64,000 bases of DNA, from assembly GCF_030815255.1 (NCBI RefSeq), contig NZ_JAUSWN010000003.1, forward strand, positions 62,001 to 126,000, read 5' to 3'. Under the pieces are notes generated by a model that ran no database searches, was not told where the DNA came from, and worked only from the letters and a program-made list of their open reading frames with translations. Every line of letters begins with the position of its first letter. Positions within the stretch are counted from its first letter, which is position 1. Shown piece after piece: positions 26,234 to 36,176 of the stretch. This DNA is from Hathewaya limosa. GTDB taxonomy: Bacteria; Bacillota; Clostridia; Clostridiales; Clostridiaceae. A program made the position numbers and the translations under genes.

Positions 26234-28024
26234 ATGAGTAAAGTTCTACTAAGAAATGAAATTGATGAAAAGTATAAATGGGCTATAGATAGTATTTATA
26301 ATTCTATAGACTTATGGGAAGATGATTTTAAAAAATTAAAAGAAGAAGCACCAAAGCTTGAAAACTTTAAAGGTAGCTTAAAAGATGGCTCTAAATTGTT
26401 GGAATTTTTAGAAGAGTATGAGAAGGTTTCGAGAAGTTTTTTAAAATTATTTCTTTATGCTCACTTAAAATCCGATGAAGATACTACTGTAAGTGCTAAT
26501 CAAGCTTTAAAAAATAGGATTGATGCTTATGATTCTGAATTTAACGGTATAATAGCTTTCTTTGTTCCAGAAGTATTAACTTTTGATAAAGGACACTTAG
26601 ATTCTCTTTATGAACAGGTTCCTAAGCTTAAAGAATATAAAATTTATCTTCAAAGAGTATTCGATCAAAAACCTTATACTTTAAATGAACAAGAAGAAAA
26701 AATTCTAGCACAGGTAGCGGATTGTTTAAATTCTCCAAGTAATTGTTTTTATATGTTAACAAATGCTGATATGGAGTTTCCTGAAATTATAGATGAAGAA
26801 AATAAAAAAGTTCAATTAACAGAATCTAATTATAGTGTATTTATAAAATCAAAAGATAAATCTGTAAGAGAACAAGCATTTAAAGCTTTATTTAATACTT
26901 ATATTAAATATAAAAATACTCTAGGAACAATGCTTTCTTCTTCTATGAAAAATTGTGTATTTGAGGCTAAAGTAAGACATTATGATTCAGCACTACAAAG
27001 CAAATTAAAACCTCATAACATTCCTGAAAGTGTTTATGATAACTTAATCAGTATGGTAAATAAAAACTTAAGTTCACTTCATAGATATGTAAGATTAAAA
27101 AAGAAAATTTTAAATCTAGATGAAATTCATATGTACGATCTATATGTTCCGCTATTTGAAAATAGTTTTGATCATATAGAATTTGAAGAAGGACTAAAGA
27201 TTATAAAAGAAGGATTAACACCTTTAGGAGAAGAATATTTAAGCATCTTAGATAAAGGTATTAATGAAAGATGGATTGATGTATTTAGTAATAAGGGGAA
27301 AAAGGGTGGTGCATACTCTTGGTCAACTTATGATACAAAACCTTTTATATTAGCAAATTTTAATTATCAATATAATGATGTATCAACAATAGCCCATGAA
27401 TTAGGGCATTCTATACATTCTTATTACTCTAACAGTACTCAACCATTCTTCTATTCAGACTATGCTTTATTCTGTGCAGAAGTAGCTTCAATTACAAATG
27501 AATGTCTTCTTGTAAATCATTTAATTAATAAAGAGACTGATAAGAGTAAAAAACTTTACTTATTAAATCAACAACTTGAAAATATAAGAACAACATTCTT
27601 CAGACAAACTTTATTTGCAGAATTTGAAAAAATAACTCACGAAAAAATAGAACAAGGGGAAGCCTTAACTTGCGAAGACTACTCAAGTATTTATTATGAG
27701 TTAAATAAAAAATACTATGGTGATGAGATTATTTCGGATGAGGAAATAGCTATTGAATGGGCTAGAATACCTCATTTCTATAGAGATTTCTATGTTTATC
27801 AATACGCTACTGGTTTTGCTGCTGCAAACTCTTTTGCAACTAGTATTTTAGCTAAAAAAGAAAATGCTAGAGATAAATATATAGGTTTCTTAAAAAGTGG
27901 TTGCATAGCTGACCCTATAGAAATATTAAAGACTGCTGGTGTTGATATAACATCACCGAAACCAATAGATGATACTATAGCTGTGTTTAATTCATTATTA
28001 GATATGTTAGAAAAAGAAATCTAA
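26234..28024 (+). CDS. pepF: Oligoendopeptidase F (M3B metallopeptidase)
   Basis: 596 residues. The zinc-binding HExxH is in STIAHELGHSIHSYYS, with the third ligand region at EVASITNECLL. The N-terminal pro-like helical region and the C-terminal HFYRDFYVYQYATGFAAA are typical of PepF. It is a cytoplasmic enzyme that trims short peptides, which suits an amino-acid-fermenting organism. AAAGGGGG precedes the ATG. Confidence 0.94.
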   Translation: MSKVLLRNEIDEKYKWAIDSIYNSIDLWEDDFKKLKEEAPKLENFKGSLKDGSKLLEFLEEYEKVSRSFLKLFLYAHLKSDEDTTVSANQALKNRIDAYDSEFNGIIAFFVPEVLTFDKGHLDSLYEQVPKLKEYKIYLQRVFDQKPYTLNEQEEKILAQVADCLNSPSNCFYMLTNADMEFPEIIDEENKKVQLTESNYSVFIKSKDKSVREQAFKALFNTYIKYKNTLGTMLSSSMKNCVFEAKVRHYDSALQSKLKPHNIPESVYDNLISMVNKNLSSLHRYVRLKKKILNLDEIHMYDLYVPLFENSFDHIEFEEGLKIIKEGLTPLGEEYLSILDKGINERWIDVFSNKGKKGGAYSWSTYDTKPFILANFNYQYNDVSTIAHELGHSIHSYYSNSTQPFFYSDYALFCAEVASITNECLLVNHLINKETDKSKKLYLLNQQLENIRTTFFRQTLFAEFEKITHEKIEQGEALTCEDYSSIYYELNKKYYGDEIISDEEIAIEWARIPHFYRDFYVYQYATGFAAANSFATSILAKKENARDKYIGFLKSGCIADPIEILKTAGVDITSPKPIDDTIAVFNSLLDMLEKEI

Positions 28025-28031
28025 ATTAAAA

Positions 28032-28069
28032 AATACGCCTAAAAGAACGTTAGTTCTTTTAGGCGTATT
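28032..28069. terminator. Long perfect hairpin terminator between pepF and the DUF378 gene
   Basis: A 17-bp perfect stem (28032-28048 with 28053-28069) has loop GTTA. The T-run (TATTTTTTAATTT) is on the - strand side, so it primarily ends the DUF378 transcript. It may also stop pepF. Confidence 0.8.
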
Positions 28070-28096
28070 AATATATGTTTAATATATTAGATATGT

Positions 28097-28306
28097 TTAG
28101 TTTTTTTGGGTCTTAAATAAAAAGAATAATAAATCAAGTCCACTAAGTCCTACAAGTATATATATAAGTCTTTCTAAAAATGGAACAGCTTTTCTAAATA
28201 AAACTTCTAGAACATTTACCCCTAACAGACCATATATGCCCCAAACGATAGAACCAAGTATTATTAAGATAAAGGCAATCTTATCTAGATTAGTTATCTT
28301 ATACAT
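28097..28306 (-). CDS. DUF378 membrane protein
   Basis: 69 residues with two membrane segments (IAFILIILGSIVWGIYGLLG and IYILVGLSGLDLLFFLF) and N-terminal MYKITNLDK. This is the pattern of DUF378 (YuzA-like) proteins. The function is unknown. It is a single-gene unit with its own terminator. Confidence 0.88.
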   Translation of the reverse strand: MYKITNLDKIAFILIILGSIVWGIYGLLGVNVLEVLFRKAVPFLERLIYILVGLSGLDLLFFLFKTQKN

Positions 28307-28497
28307 GTAATCAACCCCCTATACATCTTTTTGTTCTTATTTAAAATATATTGTATAATGTTATATATTATTCTTATAAAGTAAAATTTAGAATTTAATA
28401 CGAACAAAATTATTACTTTATTTGAATTTATATGTTATAATATGAATGAATAATGTAAAAATATTTTTAACATACGTATGGAGGTAATCAGGTAATT

Positions 28498-29934
28498 ATG
28501 AAAGATAGAAATAAATATAGTACACCTTTAAATTCAAGATATGCATCACCAGAAATGTCATATATATTTTCAGATAATATGAAATTCAAGACTTGGAGAA
28601 AGTTATGGTTAGCATTAGCTGAATCAGAAAAAGAATTAGGATTAAATATTACAGAAGAACAAATTAAAGAATTAAGAGAAAACGTTGAAAATATTAATTT
28701 TGAAGATGCTGAAAAAAGAGAAAAAGAAATTAGACATGATGTAATGAGTCATGTTTATGCATATGGTCTTCAATGTCCAAATGCTAAAGGAATAATCCAT
28801 TTAGGTGCTACTTCTTGCTATGTTGGAGATAATACTGATTTAATAGTAATGAAAGAAGCATTATTACTTACAAAGAAAAAACTTATAAATGTTTTAAGTT
28901 CATTAAAACAATTTGCTTTAACATATAAAGATATGCCTACTTTAGGTTTTACACACTTTCAACCTGCACAGTTAACTACTGTAGGTAAAAGAGCTACATT
29001 ATGGATGGAAGAATTAATGTTAGATCTTGAAAACCTAGATTTTGTTATAAATACAATAAAATTAAGAGGTGTTAAAGGTACAACAGGAACCCAAGCTAGT
29101 TTCATGAAACTTTTTAACGACAATGAAGAACAAGTAAAAGTATTAGATAAAATGGTAGCAAATAAATTAGGGTTTGAAGATACATATCCTGTAACTGGTC
29201 AAACTTATTCAAGAAAAGTAGATTCTATAGTATTAAATACATTATCTGAAATTGCTCAAAGTGCTTATAAATTTAGTAATGATTTAAGACTTCTTCAAAG
29301 TATGAAAGAAATTGAAGAACCTTTTGAAAAGCATCAAATAGGATCATCTGCAATGGCATATAAACGTAATCCTATGAGAAGTGAAAGAATGGGTTCACTT
29401 GCAAGATATATCATAGTAGATGCTTTAAATCCAGCTATAACTGCTAGTACTCAATGGTTTGAAAGAACATTAGATGACTCCGCAAACAAAAGAATTGCAA
29501 TAGCTGAAGCATTTTTAGCATTAGATGGTGTTTTAAACCTTTACCTGAATATATCTGAAAACTTAGTAGTTTATCCAAAAGTTATAGAAGCTCATGTAAA
29601 AAGAGAATTACCTTTCATGGCAACTGAGAACATAATGATGGAAGCAGTAAAAAGGGGAGGAGATAGGCAAGAGCTTCATGAAAAAATAAGAGTTCATTCT
29701 ATGGATGCTGCAAGACAAGTTAAAGAATTTGGTCTTGAAAATGATTTAATTGATAGAATAATAAATGATCCAACATTTAATATGTCAAAAGAAGATATAT
29801 TAAGCATTATAGATGCTAAAAAATTCACTGGTAGAGCTGCAAATCAAGTTGTAGATTTTATGGAAAATTACGTAAATCCAGCATTAGAAGCTAATAAAAA
29901 TTTAATTGGTGTAAAATCTGAAATTAATGTTTAA
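28498..29934 (+). CDS. purB: Adenylosuccinate lyase
   Basis: 478 residues. The fumarase/aspartase-superfamily signature is GSSAMAYKRNPMRSE. HDVMSHVYAYG, GATSCYVGDNTD and GFTHFQPAQLTTVGKR are also typical. It cleaves SAICAR and adenylosuccinate in purine synthesis and the purine nucleotide cycle. It stands outside any pur operon here. The N-terminal YSTPLNSRYASPEM fits the Clostridium/eukaryote-like subgroup. Confidence 0.95.
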   Translation: MKDRNKYSTPLNSRYASPEMSYIFSDNMKFKTWRKLWLALAESEKELGLNITEEQIKELRENVENINFEDAEKREKEIRHDVMSHVYAYGLQCPNAKGIIHLGATSCYVGDNTDLIVMKEALLLTKKKLINVLSSLKQFALTYKDMPTLGFTHFQPAQLTTVGKRATLWMEELMLDLENLDFVINTIKLRGVKGTTGTQASFMKLFNDNEEQVKVLDKMVANKLGFEDTYPVTGQTYSRKVDSIVLNTLSEIAQSAYKFSNDLRLLQSMKEIEEPFEKHQIGSSAMAYKRNPMRSERMGSLARYIIVDALNPAITASTQWFERTLDDSANKRIAIAEAFLALDGVLNLYLNISENLVVYPKVIEAHVKRELPFMATENIMMEAVKRGGDRQELHEKIRVHSMDAARQVKEFGLENDLIDRIINDPTFNMSKEDILSIIDAKKFTGRAANQVVDFMENYVNPALEANKNLIGVKSEINV

Positions 29935-29958
29935 AATTAAGATTTAAGTTTAAATTTT

Positions 29959-29997
29959 TAAATCCAATCTAAATAAGATTTTTTAGATTGGATTTTT
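29959..29997 (+). terminator. Terminator of purB
   Basis: AAATCCAATCTAAA pairs with TTTAGATTGGATTT, followed by TTTT. Confidence 0.88.
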
Positions 29998-29999
29998 TA

Positions 30000-30239
30000 T
30001 GTTTTATGAAAAAATCTCATTTATTAAGTACTAAACAAGAAATTAATATAATTAATTAAGTAAGTTTATAATAATTATATAATTAGGAAATTAAATAATT
30101 TAAGTATATATAACTATAGATATATATAGGTTTTTTTAGTAAAATAGAGAAAAAGGGTAAAATAAATAATGTCGTGAAATATAAATTTAGCGACATAAAT
30201 ATATAAAATATAAGGGTAGGGCTATTGGAGGTGCTAAAA
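30000..30239 (+). promoter_or_regulatory. AT-rich leader of the recombinase gene with an inverted repeat
   Basis: A very AT-rich spacer. ATGTCG (30169-30174) and CGACAT (30191-30196) form an inverted repeat separated by 16 bases, about 45 bases before the start of the recombinase gene. It could be an operator or a recombinase binding site. Nothing else is recognised. Confidence 0.35.
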
Positions 30240-31244
30240 TTGAAAACTTTATATAATACCATATTAAATAAAGATTACCCTAGATTATTAAAAGACTTTT
30301 TAAATTACTCGCTTTCAGTTAAAGGTCTTTCACCAAATACTATTAAGGGTTATGCTTCTGACTTAACTCTTTTTATAAAATATTTAATTTTTATAAATGA
30401 AACTTGTGAAAATAAAAAGCTTGATTTTAATAACATTGATATTATGAAATTTGATGAAAACATTTTATTAAGTGCCGATTTAAATGCTATTATTTCTTTT
30501 ATAAGTTTTACTGAAATTAGTTTAGAAAATAGTAATTATGCCAGAGCTAGAAAAGTCTCTTCATTAAAAGCTTTTTTTAAGTACTTATACGATATTAAAG
30601 AAATTTTAAGCATTAATCCTTGTGAAAATTTACAGGTACCTAAAATTCCTAAAAGGCACCCTATTTATTTAACTTTAGATGAAAGTAAAGCTCTTTTAGA
30701 TGCCGTTACAGCTAATGGTGGCAAAAATACAGAAAGAGATTATTGTATAATCACCCTTTTCTTAAACTGTGGCCTTAGACTTTCAGAATTATGTTCTATA
30801 AGTTTATCTAAAATTAAAGATGATAAATTAAAGGTTATTGGTAAAGGTAATAAAGAACGTGTTATTTATTTAAATAAAGCTTGCTTAAAAGCTATTGAAT
30901 ATTATATGCCTATAAGAAATGCTCAAATAGATAATATTCCTGAAGAATACAAAGATGCCCTTTTTATCTCTTCTAAAAAAATGAGAATATCTGAAAGAAC
31001 AGTAGAACGTATTGTAAAAAAATATGTTAAGTTAGCTGGATTGGATTATGATGTTTTAACTCCTCATAAATTAAGACATACAGCAGCAACATTAATGTAT
31101 AAATATGGTAAGGTAGATTTACGCTCCATACAGAGCATTTTAGGCCACGAAAGTATTTCTACCACAGAAATATATACTCACATAGATGAAGAGGATCTAA
31201 GAGAAGCTGTGTATGCAAATCCACTAAATCTAGAAGAAAATTAG
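30240..31244 (+). CDS. Tyrosine recombinase, XerC/XerD-like
   Basis: 334 residues if it starts at TTG 30240, 6 bases after GGAGGTG; TTG 30225 and GTG 30231 overlap or precede the ribosome site. The N-terminal SAM-like domain has LSVKGLSPNTIKGYASDL. The catalytic R-H-x-x-R-Y residues are seen in CGLRLSEL, LTPHKLRHTAA, LGHESIST and TEIYTHID. No mobile-element genes or att-like repeats are adjacent, so a chromosomal Xer-type or orphan recombinase is more likely than an active integrase. Confidence 0.85.
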   Translation: MKTLYNTILNKDYPRLLKDFLNYSLSVKGLSPNTIKGYASDLTLFIKYLIFINETCENKKLDFNNIDIMKFDENILLSADLNAIISFISFTEISLENSNYARARKVSSLKAFFKYLYDIKEILSINPCENLQVPKIPKRHPIYLTLDESKALLDAVTANGGKNTERDYCIITLFLNCGLRLSELCSISLSKIKDDKLKVIGKGNKERVIYLNKACLKAIEYYMPIRNAQIDNIPEEYKDALFISSKKMRISERTVERIVKKYVKLAGLDYDVLTPHKLRHTAATLMYKYGKVDLRSIQSILGHESISTTEIYTHIDEEDLREAVYANPLNLEEN

Positions 31245-31349
31245 GTTTTAAAATATATTACTTAAACATTATCTAATTTTAAAAGATAAAAATCCAAAGT
31301 TAAGTATATAAGTATACTAGTCATTAATTTAATTTTATACTAAATATAA

Positions 31350-31376
31350 AAAAGGATGTTATTTAATATAACATCC
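31350..31376 (-). terminator. Terminator of the zinc-ribbon gene
   Basis: GGATGTTAT and ATAACATCC form a 9-bp stem; on the - strand it is followed by CTTTTTTATATT. Confidence 0.8.
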
Positions 31377-31390
31377 CTACCCTTAAATTT

Positions 31391-31813
31391 TTAATTATCC
31401 TTTTTTCTAAAGGTTATTAGACCTGGAAATACCTCTTCATATTCTGAATTGCCATCTAAAACATCTAATTCCTCATCTAATCCTTCTTCATCATCTATAT
31501 AGCACCAAAGATCTTCATTATCCATTACATCAAATGAATCCTGGTTTTCCTGGTTATCTATATATGATTCCTTAATATGTTCTTTTTCTAACTCTTTATC
31601 TTTTATAGTTATTTTACCTAAATCCTTTGAGTTTACTTTTATATGTCCTACATTAACTTCTTTTTCTTCCAGTATAGCATCCACCTTAATGCTTCTTTCT
31701 TTTTTAGCATCTTGATTTAAGATTTCACCACATGCATTACACATAAGTAATTCATCTACATCTACAATATCTAAACTACCACATTTTGAACACTTAAATT
31801 CTTTATTTTCCAT
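31391..31813 (-). CDS. Zinc-ribbon protein with acidic tail
   Basis: 140 residues. An N-terminal zinc ribbon (CSKCGSLDIV then LLMCNACGEIL) is followed by a charged, mainly beta-like middle (HIKVNSKDLGKITIKDKEL) and a very acidic tail (DNEDLWCYIDDEEGLDEELD). No family recognised. The ribbon suggests a protein or nucleic-acid contact. Confidence 0.65.
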   Translation of the reverse strand: MENKEFKCSKCGSLDIVDVDELLMCNACGEILNQDAKKERSIKVDAILEEKEVNVGHIKVNSKDLGKITIKDKELEKEHIKESYIDNQENQDSFDVMDNEDLWCYIDDEEGLDEELDVLDGNSEYEEVFPGLITFRKKDN

Positions 31814-32070
31814 AGTTTTATCTACCTCTTTATAACTTTATACACATCAAAAAAGTATTCTATCATAGTTTTGACTATTATTCAATATTGTATACATATT
31901 AACTGGTATTAACTTGAATAAGTTAGAGACATACATATATTTGTATTAATAAAGTTTCATTTTAAAAAATTCATCTTTATGTTTTAATTCTATTGAAAGT
32001 CCTCATAGGTATAAAAATGTAAAGCTAAATATAAAGTTTTGCATTTCCATTTAATCAGTATGAGAAATAT

Positions 32071-33174
32071 TTAAGATTTCCTATATAGCTTTTCTAATTC
32101 ATTTATTAAATGTACAAATTCATCATTTTCTCTAATTACATTAAAAATAGGATCTTCAAATAATTTAAAAAGATTTTCATATAAATTTAAACTTAAAGAC
32201 TTTTTGCTAACTTCTAACTTATTAAAACACCAAACTTCATTTAAAGTATTATAATTATTTATATCATTAATTTTTAAATACTCTAACATAATATTTAACA
32301 TTTCTATAGCTTTATATTTATTGTTTGCTTTTAGATATAATCTTGATAGATTAAGATAATCCATATAAATTAATAATTTATCTTTTTTATTAATTAAAAA
32401 TTGTTTTTTCAAGTTTATTGATAAATTATAATATTTTTCGGCTACACAGAATTTATTATTATCTTTTTCATAAGAATTGGCTAAGCTCATACATATTAAA
32501 GAAATTTCATTAATATTTTTGTATAATTTAGTTTGTAGTAATTTCCTAGCTTTATTAAATTTATTTTGTTTTATATAAATGCTTACGAGTATATCATTAG
32601 GATCACAGAAAGCTTTTGGTATTTTATTTAATGTTTCTATAGCTTTCTGATCATCACCAAATTCAAAATACAATCCACCTAACCCAAATAATGAACTTTG
32701 GATTAATTCATTATCATTACAATTTGAAATTATATCTTCAAATAATTCAATTGAATATAAAAGCATTTGATTACTATGTTTTTCATCTATAGCTTTCCAT
32801 GAATAGGCGAAAAATAAATAAGAAATCTTAGATTTTAATAAATAGCTATATGGATAGTTCAAAATGTATTTTTTACTTTCTTCTATAGCCAATTTTAAAG
32901 AATCTTTAGTATTAAATAACCTTTCACATTTTATGTAGATTTCATCTATATCTTCAGTTGATAACTCAATTTTAAAATTTAATAATTTATCTATACTTAC
33001 ATTAAAGAATGTTGCTAAAGTTGGTAGCAAAGTTATATCTGGATATGATGTTTCATTTTCCCATTTAGAAATTGCGGCAGTAGATATGCCAATAATCTTA
33101 CCAAGTTGTTCTTGAGTAATACCTTTTTCTTTTCTCAATTTATATATTACTTTTCCTATTTGTAAATTTGCCAT
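32071..33174 (-). CDS. XRE-family regulator with TPR-like C-terminal domain
   Basis: 367 residues from the ATG giving MANLQIGKVIY, 7 bases after TGGAGTG. The helix-turn-helix is at about 5-60 (LRKEKGITQEQLGKIIGIS, AAISKWENETSYPD). The remainder is helical repeats of TPR type (SLFGLGGLYFEFGDDQKAIE, AEKYYNLSINLKKQF, LYLKANNKYKAIEML). This resembles RRNPP-like regulators that can bind peptides. No signal-peptide gene is evident beside it, so peptide control is unproven. Confidence 0.82.
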   Translation of the reverse strand: MANLQIGKVIYKLRKEKGITQEQLGKIIGISTAAISKWENETSYPDITLLPTLATFFNVSIDKLLNFKIELSTEDIDEIYIKCERLFNTKDSLKLAIEESKKYILNYPYSYLLKSKISYLFFAYSWKAIDEKHSNQMLLYSIELFEDIISNCNDNELIQSSLFGLGGLYFEFGDDQKAIETLNKIPKAFCDPNDILVSIYIKQNKFNKARKLLQTKLYKNINEISLICMSLANSYEKDNNKFCVAEKYYNLSINLKKQFLINKKDKLLIYMDYLNLSRLYLKANNKYKAIEMLNIMLEYLKINDINNYNTLNEVWCFNKLEVSKKSLSLNLYENLFKLFEDPIFNVIRENDEFVHLINELEKLYRKS

Positions 33175-33518
33175 TTTATACACTCCATTTAATAGATTAA
33201 ATATATACTAATTATATATTGTAATACTCAGTATACCAATGGAATCTTAGTTAAATATGGCAGTAAAACTTTAACTATAAGTAAGAATAGATTTTTACAT
33301 TATTAAAAGTTATATGACTATTATAGCAAAATGAAGTTAATAAACCTCTTTATTCACTATATTCCATATAATCATCTCTAACAATTTTATAAAATTCTGA
33401 TATAATTATTTAATATCTTATATAGCTAGTTTTGTACGCTTAATAACCCACCTTAAAATTATTACATTTTAAGGTGGGTTTTAATTATATTACTTGTATT
33501 TAGTTTTTGTTATAAATC
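33175..33518. other. Intergenic region with a strong hairpin, possible small RNA on the + strand
   Basis: This spacer lies between two - strand genes. A 14-bp perfect stem, AACCCACCTTAAAA (33445-33458) with TTTTAAGGTGGGTT (33467-33480), continues into TTAATTATATT on the + strand. It probably ends the oxidoreductase transcript. A TATAAT-like sequence about 50 bases before the stem on the + strand would also allow a short + strand RNA. No convincing peptide gene is seen. Confidence 0.4.
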
Positions 33519-36176
33519 TTATTTTTTTGTATTATCTACTGTATTTTCCATTACACCTTTTATAAGGTTTCTTACTAAATCATAAATTTTATACGAATCA
33601 AATTTACATTTTGTATCTAATCTATGACTCCACATTTCTTCTTCATTTTTATATGCCCTATCATATCTTCTATCAGAACTTGTATAAGATTTTCCCATAA
33701 ATAATAAATCTAATATATGAACAGCATCTTTTCCAGCAGCCTCCATAGTTCCTCTACAAGATCCACAATAAGTAACTATTGAATGTTGATTAAAGTCATT
33801 AGCTCTTCTTATATATAGCTTTTTATATAATTCTGGATTTGAGCTACAAGCCATACCACCAACACCGCAACATCTAGTGTTTTTACCACTTTTTTCGATT
33901 TCACTCCATTTATAATTCATTTGATCAAGCATCCATCTTATACTTTCATGATGTGAAGTAACATCTCTTGTAGGACATGAATCATGTATATTAAATACAA
34001 TATCAGAACTTTCTCCTATGTTAAGTGCCTGTTTTGGCAAGCCTATTTGTTCCTTCATTAAATCCCAATAAGATATTACCTTTTGATTTTTAACACTTGC
34101 TGAATAAACTTTATAGCATGAAGGACAGACAGTTATTATAACCTCAGCCCCCATCTCATCAAATTCATTTATAACTTTTTTATTTATATCTAAAAATCTT
34201 TGTTTTTCACCAACCATTAAAGACATTTTTCCACAACATTGAAGTACTGCACCAACATTTTCTTCTCCAAGAGTTTCTTTCAAGTGTTTTAGTACTTTTT
34301 CACAAAGTTCAGGATTATAGGCTGGTACTGTACATCCTGGAACAAACACATATTTAGTCTTTTTAGAACGTCCAAAATCTGCTTTAAGTGTTGTTGAATA
34401 TTTCTTTCCTGATTCTAACTCTTGTTGATTAGCTACAAATTCAAGTTCTTTAAGTGGCGCATAACCATTATTTTTTCTTGCAAAATTTTCTTTCATTTCT
34501 ATAAAATTATCTTTTAGATTAAAATTTTGAGGACAAACTATAGTACATTGACTACACTCATTACAAGAATAAGCTATCATTTTATCTATATTTTCATATC
34601 CTTTTTCTAAATACTCTTTAAATAATTTTTTAGGACATTCTGTATACTGTTGAAGCATTAAACATTCTTTCATACAAAGTCTACATTCGCATTGTTTACA
34701 TCTACTAGCTTCTCTTAAAGCCTGTTCTTTAGTATATCCAAGTGCAACTTCATCAAAAGATTTTATTCTTCTTTCTGCATCAAGTTCTTTCATATCCTCT
34801 CTAAGACCAGCTATATTGTCCCAATTAATTGGCATATTAAGTTTAGTATCATAGCTCCAAGTATCTTCAATTTGTCTACCTTCTGTTAAAGAGTCACCAT
34901 TTAGATATCTAATAACAGATTGAGCTGCTCTTCTTCCAGTAGCCATAGCTTGTATAACTACAGAAGATTCTCCGGAAGCATCCCCTGCTATAAATACTTT
35001 TTGATTTAAAGATGATTGAAGTGTTAACTTATCACATTCAAAAGTAGTATTTGGTCTTTGTTGTAATGTTCCCTCTGTAAAACTTGAATCAACCGCTTGC
35101 CCTATAGAGAAAACTATTGTATCTACTTCTAGTTCTCTAGTATCATTTTCATCAAACGTAGGTGCAAACATACCTTGTTCATTAAACATTGAAAGACATT
35201 TTTTTAATATAACTTTTGATACTCTACCATATTCATCTAATTTAATTTCTTTTATAGCTGTTGCATGATTAAATTTAATTTCCTCTTCAATAGCACCTTT
35301 TAGTTCATGCTCTGATGCTGCCATACTATTAAAATTATCTTCTAAACAGATAGAATAAACCTCTTCAACTCCATGAATTCTTCTAGATACTCTACAACAA
35401 TCCATAGCAACGTCTCCGCCACCTACTACTAGAACTTTCTTTTTAACATTCTTTACATTTCTAGTAAGAGCTGCTTCTTTTAAATAATCTACTGAACTAA
35501 ATATACCTTGTGCATTAAAGTTGCTTAAACTTTTATCAACTTTTCCTAGTTGTCTTCCTACTGCAACTATAACAGAATCAAAATTTTCTAATAGGTAGTT
35601 AAATTTAATATCTTTTCCGATTTCTATTCCAGTTTTAAAATTAATTCCTAACTTATCTAAATAACTTATTTCTTTTTCAAGTACATTTCTTGGTAGTCTG
35701 TATTCAGGAATACCAACTGCCATCATTCCACCTCTTACTGGCAGCTTATCAAATACAGTTACATCTACCCCTTCTTTTCTAAGTTCAAGGGCAGCCTGTA
35801 ATCCTGATGGTCCAGCACCTATTATTGCAACTTTTTTTCCAGTTGCACATTTTATAGATAAATCCCAATCACTTTCATTATCAAAATTATCAGCTGCATA
35901 TCTTTTTAATGAAGCAATTGCCATAGGACTTTTGCCTTCATTCCATTTACATTTTTTTTCACAAGGATGAGCACAAATTCTTCCCAATGTTCCTGGTAAA
36001 AAAAGATTTTCTCTAATAACCTTTATAGCCTCTGTACCCTTATCTTCTCTAATTAATCTTACATATGTTTTTACATCAGTATGCATAGGACAAGTTGCAA
36101 CACATGCTGATTCTGAATCCCCCATACAGTTATCAACAATGTTTTTCATATTTTCGATTATTTCGTGTTTTAACAT
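33519..36176 (-). CDS. GltD-like flavoprotein fused to Fe-S/CCG-domain (heterodisulfide-reductase-like) module
   Basis: 885 residues. N-terminal Fe-S region: ESACVATCPMHTDV and CAHPCEKKC. FAD domain: VAIIGAGPSGLQAALELR. NAD(P) domain: VLVVGGGDVAMDCCR. Flavin C-terminal block: FIAGDASGESSVVIQAMATG. Two further Fe-S clusters follow (CKQCECRLCMKEC; CNECSQCTIVCPQNF). Then come two cysteine-rich CCG-type domains (VLQCCGKMSLM with CPSCYKVY; RCCGVGGMACSS with YCGSCRGTM). It probably links NAD(P)H to a thiol/disulfide or low-potential carrier. I recall such proteins annotated as pyridine nucleotide-disulfide oxidoreductase/dicluster-binding. Partner and substrate unknown. Transcribed alone. Confidence 0.85.
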   Translation of the reverse strand: MLKHEIIENMKNIVDNCMGDSESACVATCPMHTDVKTYVRLIREDKGTEAIKVIRENLFLPGTLGRICAHPCEKKCKWNEGKSPMAIASLKRYAADNFDNESDWDLSIKCATGKKVAIIGAGPSGLQAALELRKEGVDVTVFDKLPVRGGMMAVGIPEYRLPRNVLEKEISYLDKLGINFKTGIEIGKDIKFNYLLENFDSVIVAVGRQLGKVDKSLSNFNAQGIFSSVDYLKEAALTRNVKNVKKKVLVVGGGDVAMDCCRVSRRIHGVEEVYSICLEDNFNSMAASEHELKGAIEEEIKFNHATAIKEIKLDEYGRVSKVILKKCLSMFNEQGMFAPTFDENDTRELEVDTIVFSIGQAVDSSFTEGTLQQRPNTTFECDKLTLQSSLNQKVFIAGDASGESSVVIQAMATGRRAAQSVIRYLNGDSLTEGRQIEDTWSYDTKLNMPINWDNIAGLREDMKELDAERRIKSFDEVALGYTKEQALREASRCKQCECRLCMKECLMLQQYTECPKKLFKEYLEKGYENIDKMIAYSCNECSQCTIVCPQNFNLKDNFIEMKENFARKNNGYAPLKELEFVANQQELESGKKYSTTLKADFGRSKKTKYVFVPGCTVPAYNPELCEKVLKHLKETLGEENVGAVLQCCGKMSLMVGEKQRFLDINKKVINEFDEMGAEVIITVCPSCYKVYSASVKNQKVISYWDLMKEQIGLPKQALNIGESSDIVFNIHDSCPTRDVTSHHESIRWMLDQMNYKWSEIEKSGKNTRCCGVGGMACSSNPELYKKLYIRRANDFNQHSIVTYCGSCRGTMEAAGKDAVHILDLLFMGKSYTSSDRRYDRAYKNEEEMWSHRLDTKCKFDSYKIYDLVRNLIKGVMENTVDNTKK

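Noticed and set aside
28307..28497. Purine riboswitch before purB
   Set aside because: None of the conserved purine-aptamer loop sequences are present; only an AT-rich promoter region is seen.
30240..31244. Recombinase as integrase of a mobile element
   Set aside because: No excisionase, cargo, tRNA target or flanking repeats are visible; neighbours are housekeeping genes.
33331..33381. 16-codon frame MKLINLFIHYIPYNHL as a signal peptide for the XRE/TPR regulator
   Set aside because: No ribosome site and no resemblance to known signalling peptides; likely chance in AT-rich DNA.
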